Shown here: piece after piece, positions 1 to 24,100 of the stretch
Position numbering within the stretch: the stretch's first letter is position 1
Layout of the letters: each line of letters begins with the position of its first letter
Assembly: GCA_009760855.2 (NCBI GenBank)
Contig: WPIO01000033.1
Coordinates: 580,001 to 644,000, forward strand
Source: Cristatella mucedo
Taxonomy: Eukaryota > Bryozoa > Phylactolaemata > Cristatellidae
Length of the DNA: 64,000 nucleotides
Reading direction: 5' to 3'
Notes under the pieces: model-generated
Databases searched by the model: none
What the model was told of the DNA's origin: nothing
What the model saw: only the letters and a program-made list of their open reading frames with translations
Translations under genes and position numbers: made by a program

Positions 1-12589
<12,589 letters not shown>

Positions 12590-13934
12590 ACTTAGTGTGT
12601 CTGCAGAAAACACAGCCAGGCTCGCGGGCATCGTTTTAAGTGATGCTCTCTTGAGATATCAATAATCAGTGGAGGCTCGGGCAAAGCTTTCAACTATCCA
12701 GTTTGTTTGCCATGGTGAACGACCCAGCAGGTCACATTTATAGTCTTTCAATCACTTTGGCAGCATAATTGTTAACAGTCTAGAGAATTATTGCAGAACC
12801 TTATGCCATACCGTCTGTTGTTTTGCACATGCATCTTGTTGGCCATACTGCTGCTGTTTGTCTCATTATCTCCTGCCCTCTCTTCTCCTGTCTTCAGCAG
12901 CAGCATCTCAGCATAGACAGATCCTGGATTTTCACTGCAGCTTGGTCTGCTTTCTTACTTTATACTAATCACCAGCCTTGATTCTGAGCCACGAATATGC
13001 CATTGTGCTACATTATCCGTCTGGAATTAACCGGAAAGATGCGCAAACTGCTTGACCACCGATTGCCGTGCAAACCTTGGATGTCCAGTAGAGTGAATTT
13101 CCTTTTCAAATCTCACAAGGTCGCGCACTGATCGCGATGCCGGCTAATTGTTGCTGCCAGCCAATGTTTGCTGCTTTCCTATCTGCTGGAGCAGCCATCA
13201 CGCTTGTTGGTAAATGTCTTGATCGGCAGCCCAAAGTATAGCAGTCGCATCGCATGCTGCTTCAGTAGCACAGACAGATGAGGACGCAACCAGCATTCAC
13301 GAACTGCCTTGCAATTGCTAGGGTGCATGACTCACAATTTGTTGTTAAATGGACACACTTTCGTGTGCATCCTGTTACCTTTTGGGGCCCACGGATCAAT
13401 TCATAATAAACTGAAAGGGGCCTCTCTAAAAAGAAAAATGTGTGCTGCTTGCGCTGCAGCATGTCTGCTTAGGTGCTTGCTGCATGAAACTCGGCCAGTG
13501 CAGAAAGTTGGCTGCTTTCGCACAGTCCTAGCGCTGCACAATTGCTGAAATGCTGAAAAATTGCATCCTTCGACCTGTGCATACCTGTCAAACCGGCCTG
13601 CAGTGGTCGAGCTATCGCGGCACGTAGTTGTTGCTGAGACATGAGGTCGGACTCTTGCTAGGAGATCTGCTTAGTTACGGGCCACCGATTGCCAGTTCAT
13701 TAGTGCCGTGGCTGTTGCGCCTTCGGGTACAGAGTGCAATTACGAAAGCTCAAATCACGAAACTTCGCTGATCATTCGACATCTTTCGCAAACCGGTGAG
13801 AACGAGCCCAATGATGACGACCGTCTCTGTGCTATCAATGGCCGAGTCAACAGCCTATGCTGATAGCCACCATGCCAACTGGCTCTGAAATGCCTCTCTA
13901 AAGAGGAACTCGGCTAAACTATCTCGAACTGGAA
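12590..13934 (+). other. Region downstream of RIM stop, probable 3' UTR and intergenic
   Basis: No exon, repeat copy or long open frame that I can support. The only polyadenylation-like hexamer I noticed is at 13405-13410. Confidence 0.4.
13405..13410 (+). terminator. Possible polyadenylation signal AATAAA for RIM
   Basis: A canonical hexamer about 816 bases after the RIM stop. It is plausible for a neuronal 3' UTR but unsupported otherwise. Confidence 0.25.
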
Positions 13935-14405
13935 CACGCCGGAAAGATTATCTTGGCAACTGAGAAGCTTTTGCTCTGCGGGTCCTAGACTGTGGAACTC
14001 ACTTCTACAATTCGGATGCAACGACACCGAAAGCCGCTTAGGCTGTGAGTGCGCTATACAAAACTCTCCTGCGTAACAACCACGTGGTCTTTATGACTTT
14101 GTGGAGTTACAGACGGAGATACATTACATTACATTATAACGACAACTACTCTCCTGCTGCCGACTATAGCACATTCTTTCCAGTCGCCTTGTGCTGCTAC
14201 TTCCATGCCACTCACTACCTCAACTGCTCTCGTGACTCTGCTATGCTTCCCACTTTCTCTTTGTTGCATGGGATGAAGTCAGTTGGCTACCGAATGCGTG
14301 CCGAAAGTCGCTTAGGCTTTGAGTGTGCCATACGAAAATCTCGTGTGTAACACCCACATAGTCTTTGTGGCTTTGTACAGTTACAGACAGAGATACATTA
14401 CATGA
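13935..14405 (+). mobile_element. LINE family B (CR1-like), two 3' ends in tandem
   Basis: Holds remnants of the RT C-terminal region and two family B ends: one closing with acattacatt at about 14136, and a second starting near 14141 and closing near 14405. Both share tctttatgact-type and gttacagac sequence with the copies at 15608 and 20730. No intact frame. Confidence 0.7.
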
Positions 14406-14517
14406 GCCGGTGATTCTAGATGCCATGACAGCAGTAGTACCAGGTTCGAAGTGATGATTCTCTGCAACCACAACAGGGTAATCGTAAAACAGGGATGATG
14501 GGTTATGGGAAGCCCTA

Positions 14518-14680
14518 TTAGCCCGGGGCTAAGGTGCTGGCTCATCACGTCCTGCAGTCATGCAGGGTTTGAGTCCTTCAGTGTGCTATCCTTTATCTCC
14601 TGGTGCAAGCGGTGGTAATAGCCTCTTCTTCTGCAATAAAAATCAGGCTTTTAAATAAGATTATCTTTATTTTCGGCTTT
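14518..14680 (+). mobile_element. tRNA-headed SINE, family D
   Basis: Head gcccggggctaaggtgctgg, B-box-like gggtttgagtcc, body with gcaagcggtggtaatagcc. Intergenic. Confidence 0.6.
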
Positions 14681-15473
14681 CTTACTGGTGCCATTCACAT
14701 GAGTCCAGTAGCTTATTCGATCGATTTCAGTTTGTTAACCTGCACATATCTTAACGGCCTGCCTACTGTAATTGGTGTATGCATTAGTGTGGCAGATGCA
14801 TTGCTATACGTATGGAAATTGGTTTGTACCACTACTATTGTATTTATTCTGCTTGGTTAGTCTGGGTGCATGATAACAATCGGGTGATTTTGACAGCCTC
14901 CTAATTTTTGCTATGACATTACTTCATTTTTTACATGCTGAGCTTGCTTCAGCAAGCTGGTGACAAACTTTGTTCTACTCTGCTAAGTTATCATTTACAA
15001 GCTAAAAGCAAGTCAACAGAAGCAAAGCCAGGTGTTGGCAAGGGTGGCAGCTGCCACCTCTGGCCTGGTTGGTGGGAGCCGAGTTTGACCCCCAGTCGGG
15101 CGGCCAGTGGCCATGGCCTGTCTGACTGACCATTGCAGTGTCACTTCGGCCAATTTTTGCTTGTCGCAGGAGCTGAGGGATGCCCCCCCCCCTAGACCCC
15201 GGTGTCAATCCGGCTCTCCAATCCTGGCTTCTCCTCTGTAAGTCAAACTACCAATTTCAGTCATTAAGTAATATTTTGGAATGAGTACACCGGCTCCTCG
15301 TTAAACACCCTTGAAGCCTGCCATAAGTGCACTCCCTGTGCCTAGTGATAGCAGTTGTTTAGATCTAGTATTTCCTGGTTCCTTCTTACTTCCAGTCAAT
15401 TATATTTGTATACCGATCCAAGATTACTTTTTCTTTGTCTAAGCACTTTATATGTACTGTAAAGGAAGCATGG

Positions 15474-15557
<84 letters not shown>
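15474..15557. repeat. (TA)n microsatellite
   Basis: About 40 TA units with one early interruption. Confidence 0.95.
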
Positions 15558-15607
15558 TGATAGCATGATAGCATGCAAAGTTTCAACAGGCAAATACGGT
15601 TAGCGGT

Positions 15608-16527
15608 AATGTAATGTAATTTATCTCCGTTTGTAACTCTACAAAGCCATAAAGACTATGTGGGTGTTATGCTGGTGAGTTTTGCTGTATAGCCACTCAC
15701 AGCCTAAGCGGCTTTCGGTACGCATTCGGTAGCCAACAGACTTCGTCTCACGAAACAAAGAGAAAGTGGGAAGCATAGCAGAGTCAGGAGAGCGGTTGAG
15801 GTAGAGAGTAGCATGGACGTAGCAGTTCAGGACCGCTGGAAAGGATGAGCCATAGTCGGCAGCACGAGAGAAGTAGTCGTTGCCTAAGAATTGTGGAATT
15901 GAGTTCCAGTCTAGGATCTGTAGAGCTAAAGCTTCTGTAGCCAAAGGTCTTTAGGCGGACGAATGGAACAGCTAATTTATTTTCCACACAGGACCTGAGG
16001 GCGCGAAGAGGCTGAAACTGGTGCAGCAGTTCAGCCACGTATGAAGGAGCCAAGCCGTGGCGGGCCTTGTGGGTCAGCGTAAGAACTTTGCTCCGTATCC
16101 GTTGCTCAACCGGCATCCATCCTAGCTCTGTTAGCAAAGAAGACACGTGCCCAAACCTCTGGGACTTGAAGAGTAGCCTTGCAGCCATATTCATTGTCAC
16201 CTGCAGTGGCCTAGTTGCTTTCTTTGGTAGCCCCAGCCGAAAAAGAATTACAATAGCCGAGACAGAACTAAGGAGCTAGTTAATTTTTTGCAAGCCACTG
16301 TGGAAGACAGCTTCTAATCTTGGATAGGGATCGGACGTGATGGCTAGCGGTAGAAGCAGTCTTCCAAACGAAGCTTTTAAAACTGAGGCAGCTGTCGAAA
16401 ACGGCACCTAAATTTCGTGCACGTGGTGATGGTCACATAACAGCATCGCTTATTAGAAGAGCAAAGCCTTTTAATCCAGCCACACGCTTAGGGAGTCCCA
16501 TGAGCAGCAGTTCGGTTTTATCGTCAG
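15608..16527 (-). mobile_element. LINE family B (CR1-like), decayed RT C-terminal part
   Basis: The minus strand encodes broken frames with LTHKARHGLAPSYVAELLHQ, VEQRIRSKV and SFSSTDPRLE, the region after the RT catalytic core in CR1-type elements, and ends with the ACATT-type tail at 15608. Several frameshifts. Confidence 0.8.
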
Positions 16528-16529
16528 GT

Positions 16530-16868
16530 AGCATGCATTGTGTCAGCATGCATAAGCACACGAATGATAAGACACACGAACTCGGCAAATGCTGTGAGAA
16601 ATAGGTTCGTATTTTACTTTTTTTTAATGTGAGGTCAGGGGATGTCGTGACGTCAGTCGGGAGTGAGTTCCAGGCTCTGGGAGAATACGAACTAAAGGCA
16701 CGGTCTCAAAAATAGTTCAGATTCGTTCGAGGCATAGCTAAATGAATTGAGTCCGAAGATCGAGTGGTACTGTGCCTAGCGAGCTTGGGGAGTAGTTCAG
16801 ATAAATAGGCTGGAGCCAGAGAATGAAGTGACCTAAAAGTGAGCGGTACCTTGAGCTTGGTGCCTCGC
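16530..16868 (-). mobile_element. LINE family A fragment
   Basis: Minus-strand sequence matches the RT C-terminal/3' part of family A (reverse of gggagtgagttccaggctctg and tgtcagcatgcataagcaca). It directly abuts the family B copy to its left. Confidence 0.7.
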
Positions 16869-16869
16869 A

Positions 16870-17867
16870 AGCATGCACATTAGACTTTATATTGTAGTTA
16901 ATTCAATTTTCCCATCATTTTGCATTTTGATATTTGGCTGCAATTGTTATTAAAAAGATGTAATACATAGAGAATGTCTAAGGAACCTCAACCTCCTAAT
17001 CTGTATGTCGAAAACGTCTGCACGTGATTCTCGATGCCAGCAGCTTCCTTTGCAAGCACACAATAGCACATAGTCACCATAAGCTGCTCGATCTACTTCC
17101 CCGTGTTGACGGCAGCAGCAGAGTCGGCAGTTTGAGCAGCACAACAGCAGCTTTTGGATCATCCATCCAGTCGCCGTATCAACGAGGAAACCGAACAGGA
17201 ACTCAACAGATCATTTGCAGTCACAGCCGAGGAGTATGGGGATGGTTAGCAAGACATCAAGATGGAGTGATCATCATCGAAACATCACAGTGGAGGTACG
17301 CAGCTAAGTACGCCGAGCACTTAACTTGAACTTTAAAAGTCTATTCGGACTAACCCTCGGTCTGTGTAGAGCGAGATCTGCTCACAGTAATTGTCCTAGT
17401 TGGCATATAAATTGCTGACGCCCCACATCGCGCATCTAGTGGCATGGCAGAAACACTGAAGAGATGGTAGTAGCACTGTCCACCTCACCGAATTTCGTTA
17501 TTCTATGGGGTCTTCAATAGCAAAATTTATACTTTTTTCCAATAATCCACCTGCAAATTAGCATATGGATTTCCCACAATAAGTCCAAAATAATTGGCTC
17601 CGCATCCTACATTGTCAGAGACGAGTGACCTCGTAGGTTATAATCTTCATAGCATGTTATTAGTTCAAAGATTATTTATTGGCCATTGCCCAACGAGGGA
17701 GCTGTGGGCTTCAATGTATAAACGAGCATAGTGGTAGGCATGTAGGCTTTACGCGAGCACCGTCAAGATATACTTCAAATATATTTGCGGATAGTGCAGT
17801 AGAGTTTCACCTTCGCTTGTTTTAACAATAGCTAACGAATAAGGCTGCATGCAGCATGAAGACAGTA
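16870..17867. other. Unassigned intergenic sequence
   Basis: Short open frames on both strands, none with recognisable motifs or convincing splice context. I see no repeat copy. Confidence 0.4.
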
Positions 17868-17873
17868 TTTATT
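17868..17873 (-). terminator. Possible polyadenylation signal (AATAAA on minus strand) for the EMI-like gene
   Basis: A canonical hexamer 217 bases past the stop codon of exon 4, in AT-rich sequence. Position is typical for a 3' UTR. Confidence 0.4.
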
Positions 17874-18089
17874 TTTTATAGGTCACTTTTAAATAGTTCA
17901 CAACCATATTGGTAATAAGCTATCACTTGCCATCTGTTGCACCGGCATGGAATGGCAGATCTTACGCAGGCGGACGCATAAAATAAGGGTATTTCAGTTA
18001 TGACAAACATAATGGCTCAGGCCGACCTAGGTAGTTATGTTATCTCTCTGCACGATCTTCGCTGCTGTCGAATTGACTTTCAAGCTCTA

Positions 18090-18172
18090 TTATTTGCGTC
18101 CGATCAGAATTCCGAGCGAATGCAGGAATCCGAGTGCACCGGCAACGTCGTCGTCGCCAATTTGATTCTGAT
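18090..18172 (-). CDS. EMI-like gene exon 4, C-terminal tail and stop
   Basis: Acceptor ctcgtttgtag. Encodes QNQIGDDDVAGALGFLHSLG followed by ILIGRK and TAA at 18092-18090. There is no cysteine, so the disulfide domain ends in exon 3. The final hydrophobic stretch is short for a membrane anchor. Confidence 0.55.
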
Positions 18173-21100
18173 CTACAAACGAGGCAGAGTACAAAATATT
18201 CAACTGGTGAAAACTTACTCACTTGGTAGGTAATTCAAAAGTTAGATCGTGCGATTTAATATAATAATACATTAATAAAAATGGTCTTGTACTCTTAAGA
18301 GAACTAAAAAGATTTCTTGGCACTTTGTATACGTTTGAAAATATTTGAACAAAGCACCAAGACTAAGCGTTGGTCAAGTGGCTCAAAGAAGCTCAGCAAT
18401 GAGTAAGTGTCTCGCCTTGCAGAGGAGAACGGCAAAAGCTAGGGGGAGCGCTCACAGCCAGCGTTCACCTCGTAGGCCCACGAACACCACGATGCACCGT
18501 AACTAGAATTAGCACAGAAATATAGCTCTAAAAAAGGAAAAGTCTAGCTAGAATCATCGTTAAACGCCAATGGCATAAAAATCCTTCCGGACTAGTGAAT
18601 GTCACCCTAAACTGTATTTCATGGTGCTCTCTAGTCAGTGCTGCCACCAGAGATCTGTCACAAGCAGTACATTCTCCCCGAAAATAACCGCGAAACTGTC
18701 TGAATGAAACTGGAAATACTGGCTTCTTCACTGGCTACCTTGGTTTTAACGCATGCTCGGGCCATTCTTTTGAGTTTAAACTTAGCCAACTGGCTAAGAC
18801 CTTGTGGTCGAAAAAGTGCTTGAAAGTGCTACCCTGGCATTGATGCCGTCTTCTCCGCGGGCACCTTGTGCTGCTGAGTCAGTGCGTTGAATAAAATTGT
18901 AATTTCCCTTGCATTCATGACATTTAGTCTTGGTAGTCAGCAGGAAGGCTGTAGCAGAGAAGCACGCTACAATTATTAGTTGTTCTAGTTTAATTTATTT
19001 TTTTAGTTAGCATGAAGTTACTTTGATATACCGAGAGGTCCACTAGAGGCAATGGTGTCTGTAGCGGAAATCACAGCTCTTACGAGAGAATTGACAAAGA
19101 AGGCCATTGCAAACAACGCTAGCAGAGACTTTACCAACCAATTAAAATATACTCTTCGGCAGCTTAGTGCATCGTTCAAGTCTGCAGCTGAGGTTGCAAC
19201 AGCGATTTAACTGGCTAAACGTGGTCGCTTGTACAGGTTGTCAGTACTCGCAGCGCTGCAATATCTGAGAAGAGCCATAGACTGGAACGCTCGCTGTCAC
19301 CTGCTGCAGCTGCTTTCAGGTGAAGTGTAAACACTAGGTGTGGAAGCGCTCACGTGTGAGCTGTGGAAAGCTGTGAGGAGCTGTGGAAAGCTCACCTCGT
19401 TAGCTCAAGTCTCTCGAGAGGCTATTACCGAACTGGTCACAATTTAACTCAGCGACATGCAGTGATGGGTTCACCACGGGCGGCTGTGAGTTAATACGGA
19501 TCAATAAACATTAGCTATGCTAGCGATGCATGGTGGGCCGTCATCTCACATAAAAGAGCTGCATGCATTCTTACGTATGCACTGCTTGGCTATGAGGACG
19601 TAGTCCTGACAGCAGACGACCTGATTATCGGGGCAGTCACCATAGTTGAGCGTGGTGTAGTGTTCCACATTGGTCTCGACAACGGAGCTAAAAATGCAGA
19701 AAATACTGATAATGCTGAGAAAATAAAACGACGCCATTTCTCACAGTGCTTTCGCGAGAATATAATCGAGTCTTGCATTGCCAATGCAGCTGCACCCCCA
19801 AGACATGGTTTCGAAAGACTTTCAGGACCGATTTCTCGACTGTGAAGCAGCAGCTTTAAGAAGCCACTAAGGGTGAACACACTTGATCAAATGCCAAGAA
19901 TTGGAGCCTTGGATGCGGATGCGGATGTGCATTACTATTACAATAAATTGTTGTTACAATACACTACTATAGACAGAGGAGAGGAAAAATGTACATTCTT
20001 CTGAGTCAATACAGGCGCAGGCTCATTGCTTTGATTGTCAGAGCATTTATTTTTTGATATTTTGTATAACCCAAGCTATCAATTTCGGATTTTATTTAAA
20101 CAATTAGTCCTCACATTGCTCATACACATTGCCAAACATTGGTTCACGATTGTAAGTATTACTGCAAATTCGAAAACAAAATTATTTGTCGAAATTATTC
20201 ATTGGCTTTATATCCTAATATCGCGGTCAAACTTATCAACTAGATCTTGTAATCTGTAGACTACTTTAAATATGATATATTTTATTAAGCAGATTCCACA
20301 AAGCCGAAGCTTCTTCATATGTAAGCGATTAGCAATTAGAATAAAGTAAAGCAACCACATTAGCGCTAGCCTCGAAAATCCCGAAAATACCTACAGTTAC
20401 GATGTAACCTGCAGCGCTTTTCACACTGCTAAATGTAGCTGAATCCTTGGTTGTGTTTTCCGTCATCAATAGTCTCTGTCGGTTGGGATTTTATCGACAC
20501 CGGACGCATAATGAAACCATTTGAATAATTTGTTTACGAATAGGGTATTTCAGTCGCACGAACCCTTTGGCTCATTATCATCGAGAAGCCACGTCACTGC
20601 GATTGCTAAAAATAGTGTGGCCCTGAAAATTCCTCCAGCAGACTGCTGCTATTTTTTTGTATAGGATCGTCATCAAATTATTGAGAACGATATAGCACTG
20701 ATAAGCATTTTCATCAAAAGGTGCAATTTAATGTAATGTAATGTAATGTATCTCCGTCAGTAACTCCACAAAGTCATAAAGACCATGTGGGCGTTACGCA
20801 GGAGAGTTTTGTATAGCGCACTCACAGCCTAAGCGGCTTTCGGTACGCATTCGGTAGCCAACAGACTTCGTCTCACGCAACAAAGAGAAAGTGGGAAGCA
20901 TAGCAGAGTTAGGAGAACAGTTGAGGTAGTGAGTAGCATAGAAGTAGCAGTTAAGGACCGCTGAAAAAGACGTGCCATAGTCGGCAGTTGGAGAGTAGAT
21001 GTCGTTGCGTAAGAATTGTGGAAGCGAGTTCCACAGTCTAGGACCTGCAGAGCTAAAACTTCTGTCGCCAACTGTCTTTAAGCGGAGGAATGGGACAGCT

Positions 21101-24100
21101 AATTTATTGTCCACACAGGACCTGAGGGCGCGAACAGGCTGAAACTGATGTAGCAGTTCAGCTAGGTATGAAGGAGCCAAGCCGTGTCGGGCCTTGTGGG
21201 TCAGCGTAAGAACTTTGCTCCGTATCCTTTGCTCAACCGGCAACCATCCTAGCTCTTCCAGCAAAGGTGACACGTGCTCAAACCGCTGGGACTTGAAGAC
21301 CAGCCTTGCAGCCATATTCAAAGTGCGCTGTAGTGGCATAATAGCTTTCTTTGGTAGCCCAGCCAAAAGGGAATTACAATAATCAAGCCGAGACAGAACT
21401 AAAGAGCTAGTTAAATTTTTTACAAGCCACTGTGGGAGACAGCTTCTAATCTTGGATAGGGATCGGATGTGAGTGGAGCTCAACCATTTTTTTATAGTAC
21501 TTATAGCTCAAGTTATAAGATGCACGCGATGTTAATGGTGGCCCACAGCATAGTGCATAAAATAAACTTAAAATGGACTCTTCCATTAACTAACTACCTC
21601 TGAAACAATTGATTACTATTTTTATCGCAAGATACACTCCCAAACCTTGAGATAAATTCTTAAATCTCATTTTCTTTCTTATACATCCCAATAGGTATTA
21701 AAATTGTTTGTAATCTAAAATAGAGATTTCCTCCTCTCTACCTCTCTTATCTATCCATACTCGCCGGCGTATTTATCTATTAATCGATCCGTGTTACCTT
21801 TCTCAGTTCGCTCCCTATCCTCCCTATCCTCCCTCGCTCCCTATCCTCCCTCGCTCCCTATCCTCCCTCGCTCCCTATCCTCCCTCGCTCCCTATCCTCC
21901 CTCGCTCCCTATCCTCCCTCGCTCCCTATCCTCCCTCGCTCCCTATCCTCCCTCGCTCCCTATCCTCCCTCGCTCCCTATCCTCCCTCGCTCCCTATCCT
22001 CCCTCGCTCTATCCTCCCTCGCTCCCTATCCTCCCTCGCTCCCTATCCTCCCTCGCTCCCTATCCTCCCTCGCTCCCTATCCTCCCTCGCCCCCTATCCT
22101 CCCTCGCCCCCTATCCTCCCTCCCCCTCCCCTCGCCCCCTATCCTCCCTCGCCCCCTATCCTCCCTCGCCCCCTATCCTCCCTCGCCCCCTATCCTCCCT
22201 CGCCCCCTATCCTCCCTCGCCCCCTATCCTCCCTCGCCCCCTATCCTCCCTCGCCCCCTATCCTCCCTCGCCCACTATCCTATCCTATCCTCCCTCGCCC
22301 CCTATCCTCCCTCGCCCCCTATCCTCCCTCGCCCCCTATCCTCCCTCGCCCCCTATCCTCCCTCGCCCCCTATCCTCCCTCGCCCCCTATCCTCCCTCGC
22401 CCCCTATCCTCCCTCGCCCCCTATCCTCCCTCGCCCCCTATCCTCCCTCGCCCCCTATCCTCCCTCGCCCCCTATCCTCCCTCGCCCCCTATCCCCCTCG
22501 CCCCCTATCCTCCCTCGCCCCCTATCCTCCCTCGCCCCCTATCCTCCCTCGCCCCCTATCCTCCCTCGCCCCCTATCCTCCCTCGCCCCCTATCCTCCCT
22601 CGCCCCCTATCCTCCCTCGCCCCCTATCCTCCCTCGCCCCCTATCCTCCCTCGCCCCCTATCCTCCCTCGCCCCCTATCCTCCCTCGCCCCCTATCCTCC
22701 CTCGCCCCCTATCCTCCCTCGCCCCCTATCCTCCCTCGCCCCCTATCCTCCCTCGCCCCCTATCCTCCCTCGCCCCCTATCCTCCCTCGCCCCCTATCCT
22801 CCCTCGCCCCCTATCCTCCCTCGCCCCCTATCCTCCCTCGCCCCCTATCCTCCCTCGCCCCCTCTCCTCCCTCGCCCCCTCCCCCTCTCCCCCCTCGCTC
22901 CCCTATCCTCCCTCGCCCCCTATCCTCCCTCGCTCCCTATCCTCCCTCGCCCCCTATCCTCCCTCGCCCCCTATCCTCCCTCGCTCCCTATCCTCCCTCG
23001 CTCCCTATCCTCCCTCGCTCCCTATCCTCCCTCGCTCCCTATCCTCCCTCGCTCCCTATCCTCCCTCGCTCCCTATCCTCCCTCGCTCCCTATCCTCCCT
23101 CGCTCCCTATCCTCCCTCGCTCCTCCTATCCTCCTCGCTCCCTATCCTCCCTCGCTCCCTATCCTCCCTCGCTCCCTATCCTCCCTCGCTCCCTATCCTC
23201 CCTCGCTCCCTATCCTCCCTCGCTCCCTATCCTCCCTCGCCCCCTATCCTCCCTCGCTCCCATATCCTCCCTCGCGCTCCCTATCCTCCCTCGCTCCCTA
23301 TCCTCCCTCGCTCCCTATCCTCCCTCGCCCCCTATCCTCCCTCGCCCCCTATCCTCCCTCGCTCCCTATCCTCCCTCGCCCCCTATCCTCCCTCGCCCCC
23401 TATCCTCCCTCGCCCCCTATCCTCCCTCGCCCCTATCCTCCCTCGCCCCCTATCCTCCCTCGCCCCTATCCTCCCTCGCCCCCTATCCTCCCTCGCCCCC
23501 TATCCTCCCTCGCCCCCTATCCTCCCTCGCCCCCTATCCTCCCTCCCCCCCCCCCCCCCCCTCGCCCCCTCTCCTCCCTCGCCCCCTATCCTCCCTCGCC
23601 CCCTATCCTCCCTCGCCCCCTATCCTCCCTCGCCCCCTATCCTCCCTCGCCCCCTATCCTCCCTCGCCCCCTATCCTCCCTCGCCCCCTATCCTCCCTCG
23701 CCCCCTATCCTCCCTCGCTCCCTATCCTCCCTCGCTCCCTATCCTCCCTCGCTCCCTATCCTCCCTCGCTCCCTATCCTCCCTCGCTCCCTATCCTCCCT
23801 CGCTCCCTATCCTCCCTCGCTCCCTATCCTCCCTCGCTCCCTATCCTCCCTCGCTCCCTATCCTCCCTCGCTCCCTATCCTCCCTCGCTCCCTATCCTCC
23901 CTCGCTCCCTATCCTCCCTCGCTCCCTATCCTCCCTCCCTCCTCCCTCCCTCCCTATCCTCCCTCGCTCCCTATCCTCCCTCGCTCCCTATCCTCCCTCG
24001 CTCCCTATCCCCCCTCGCTCCCTATCCTCCCTCGCTCCCTATCCTCCCTCGCTCCCTATCCTCCCTCGCTCCCTATCCTCCCTCGCTCCCTATCCTCCCT

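Noticed and set aside
19575-19737. Minus-strand frame that appears to start with its own signal peptide (MASFYFLSIISIFCIF)
   Set aside because: Those hydrophobic residues are the pyrimidine-rich intron end. A good acceptor at 19688-19689 and phase agreement with the exon at 29415 place the real exon start at 19687.
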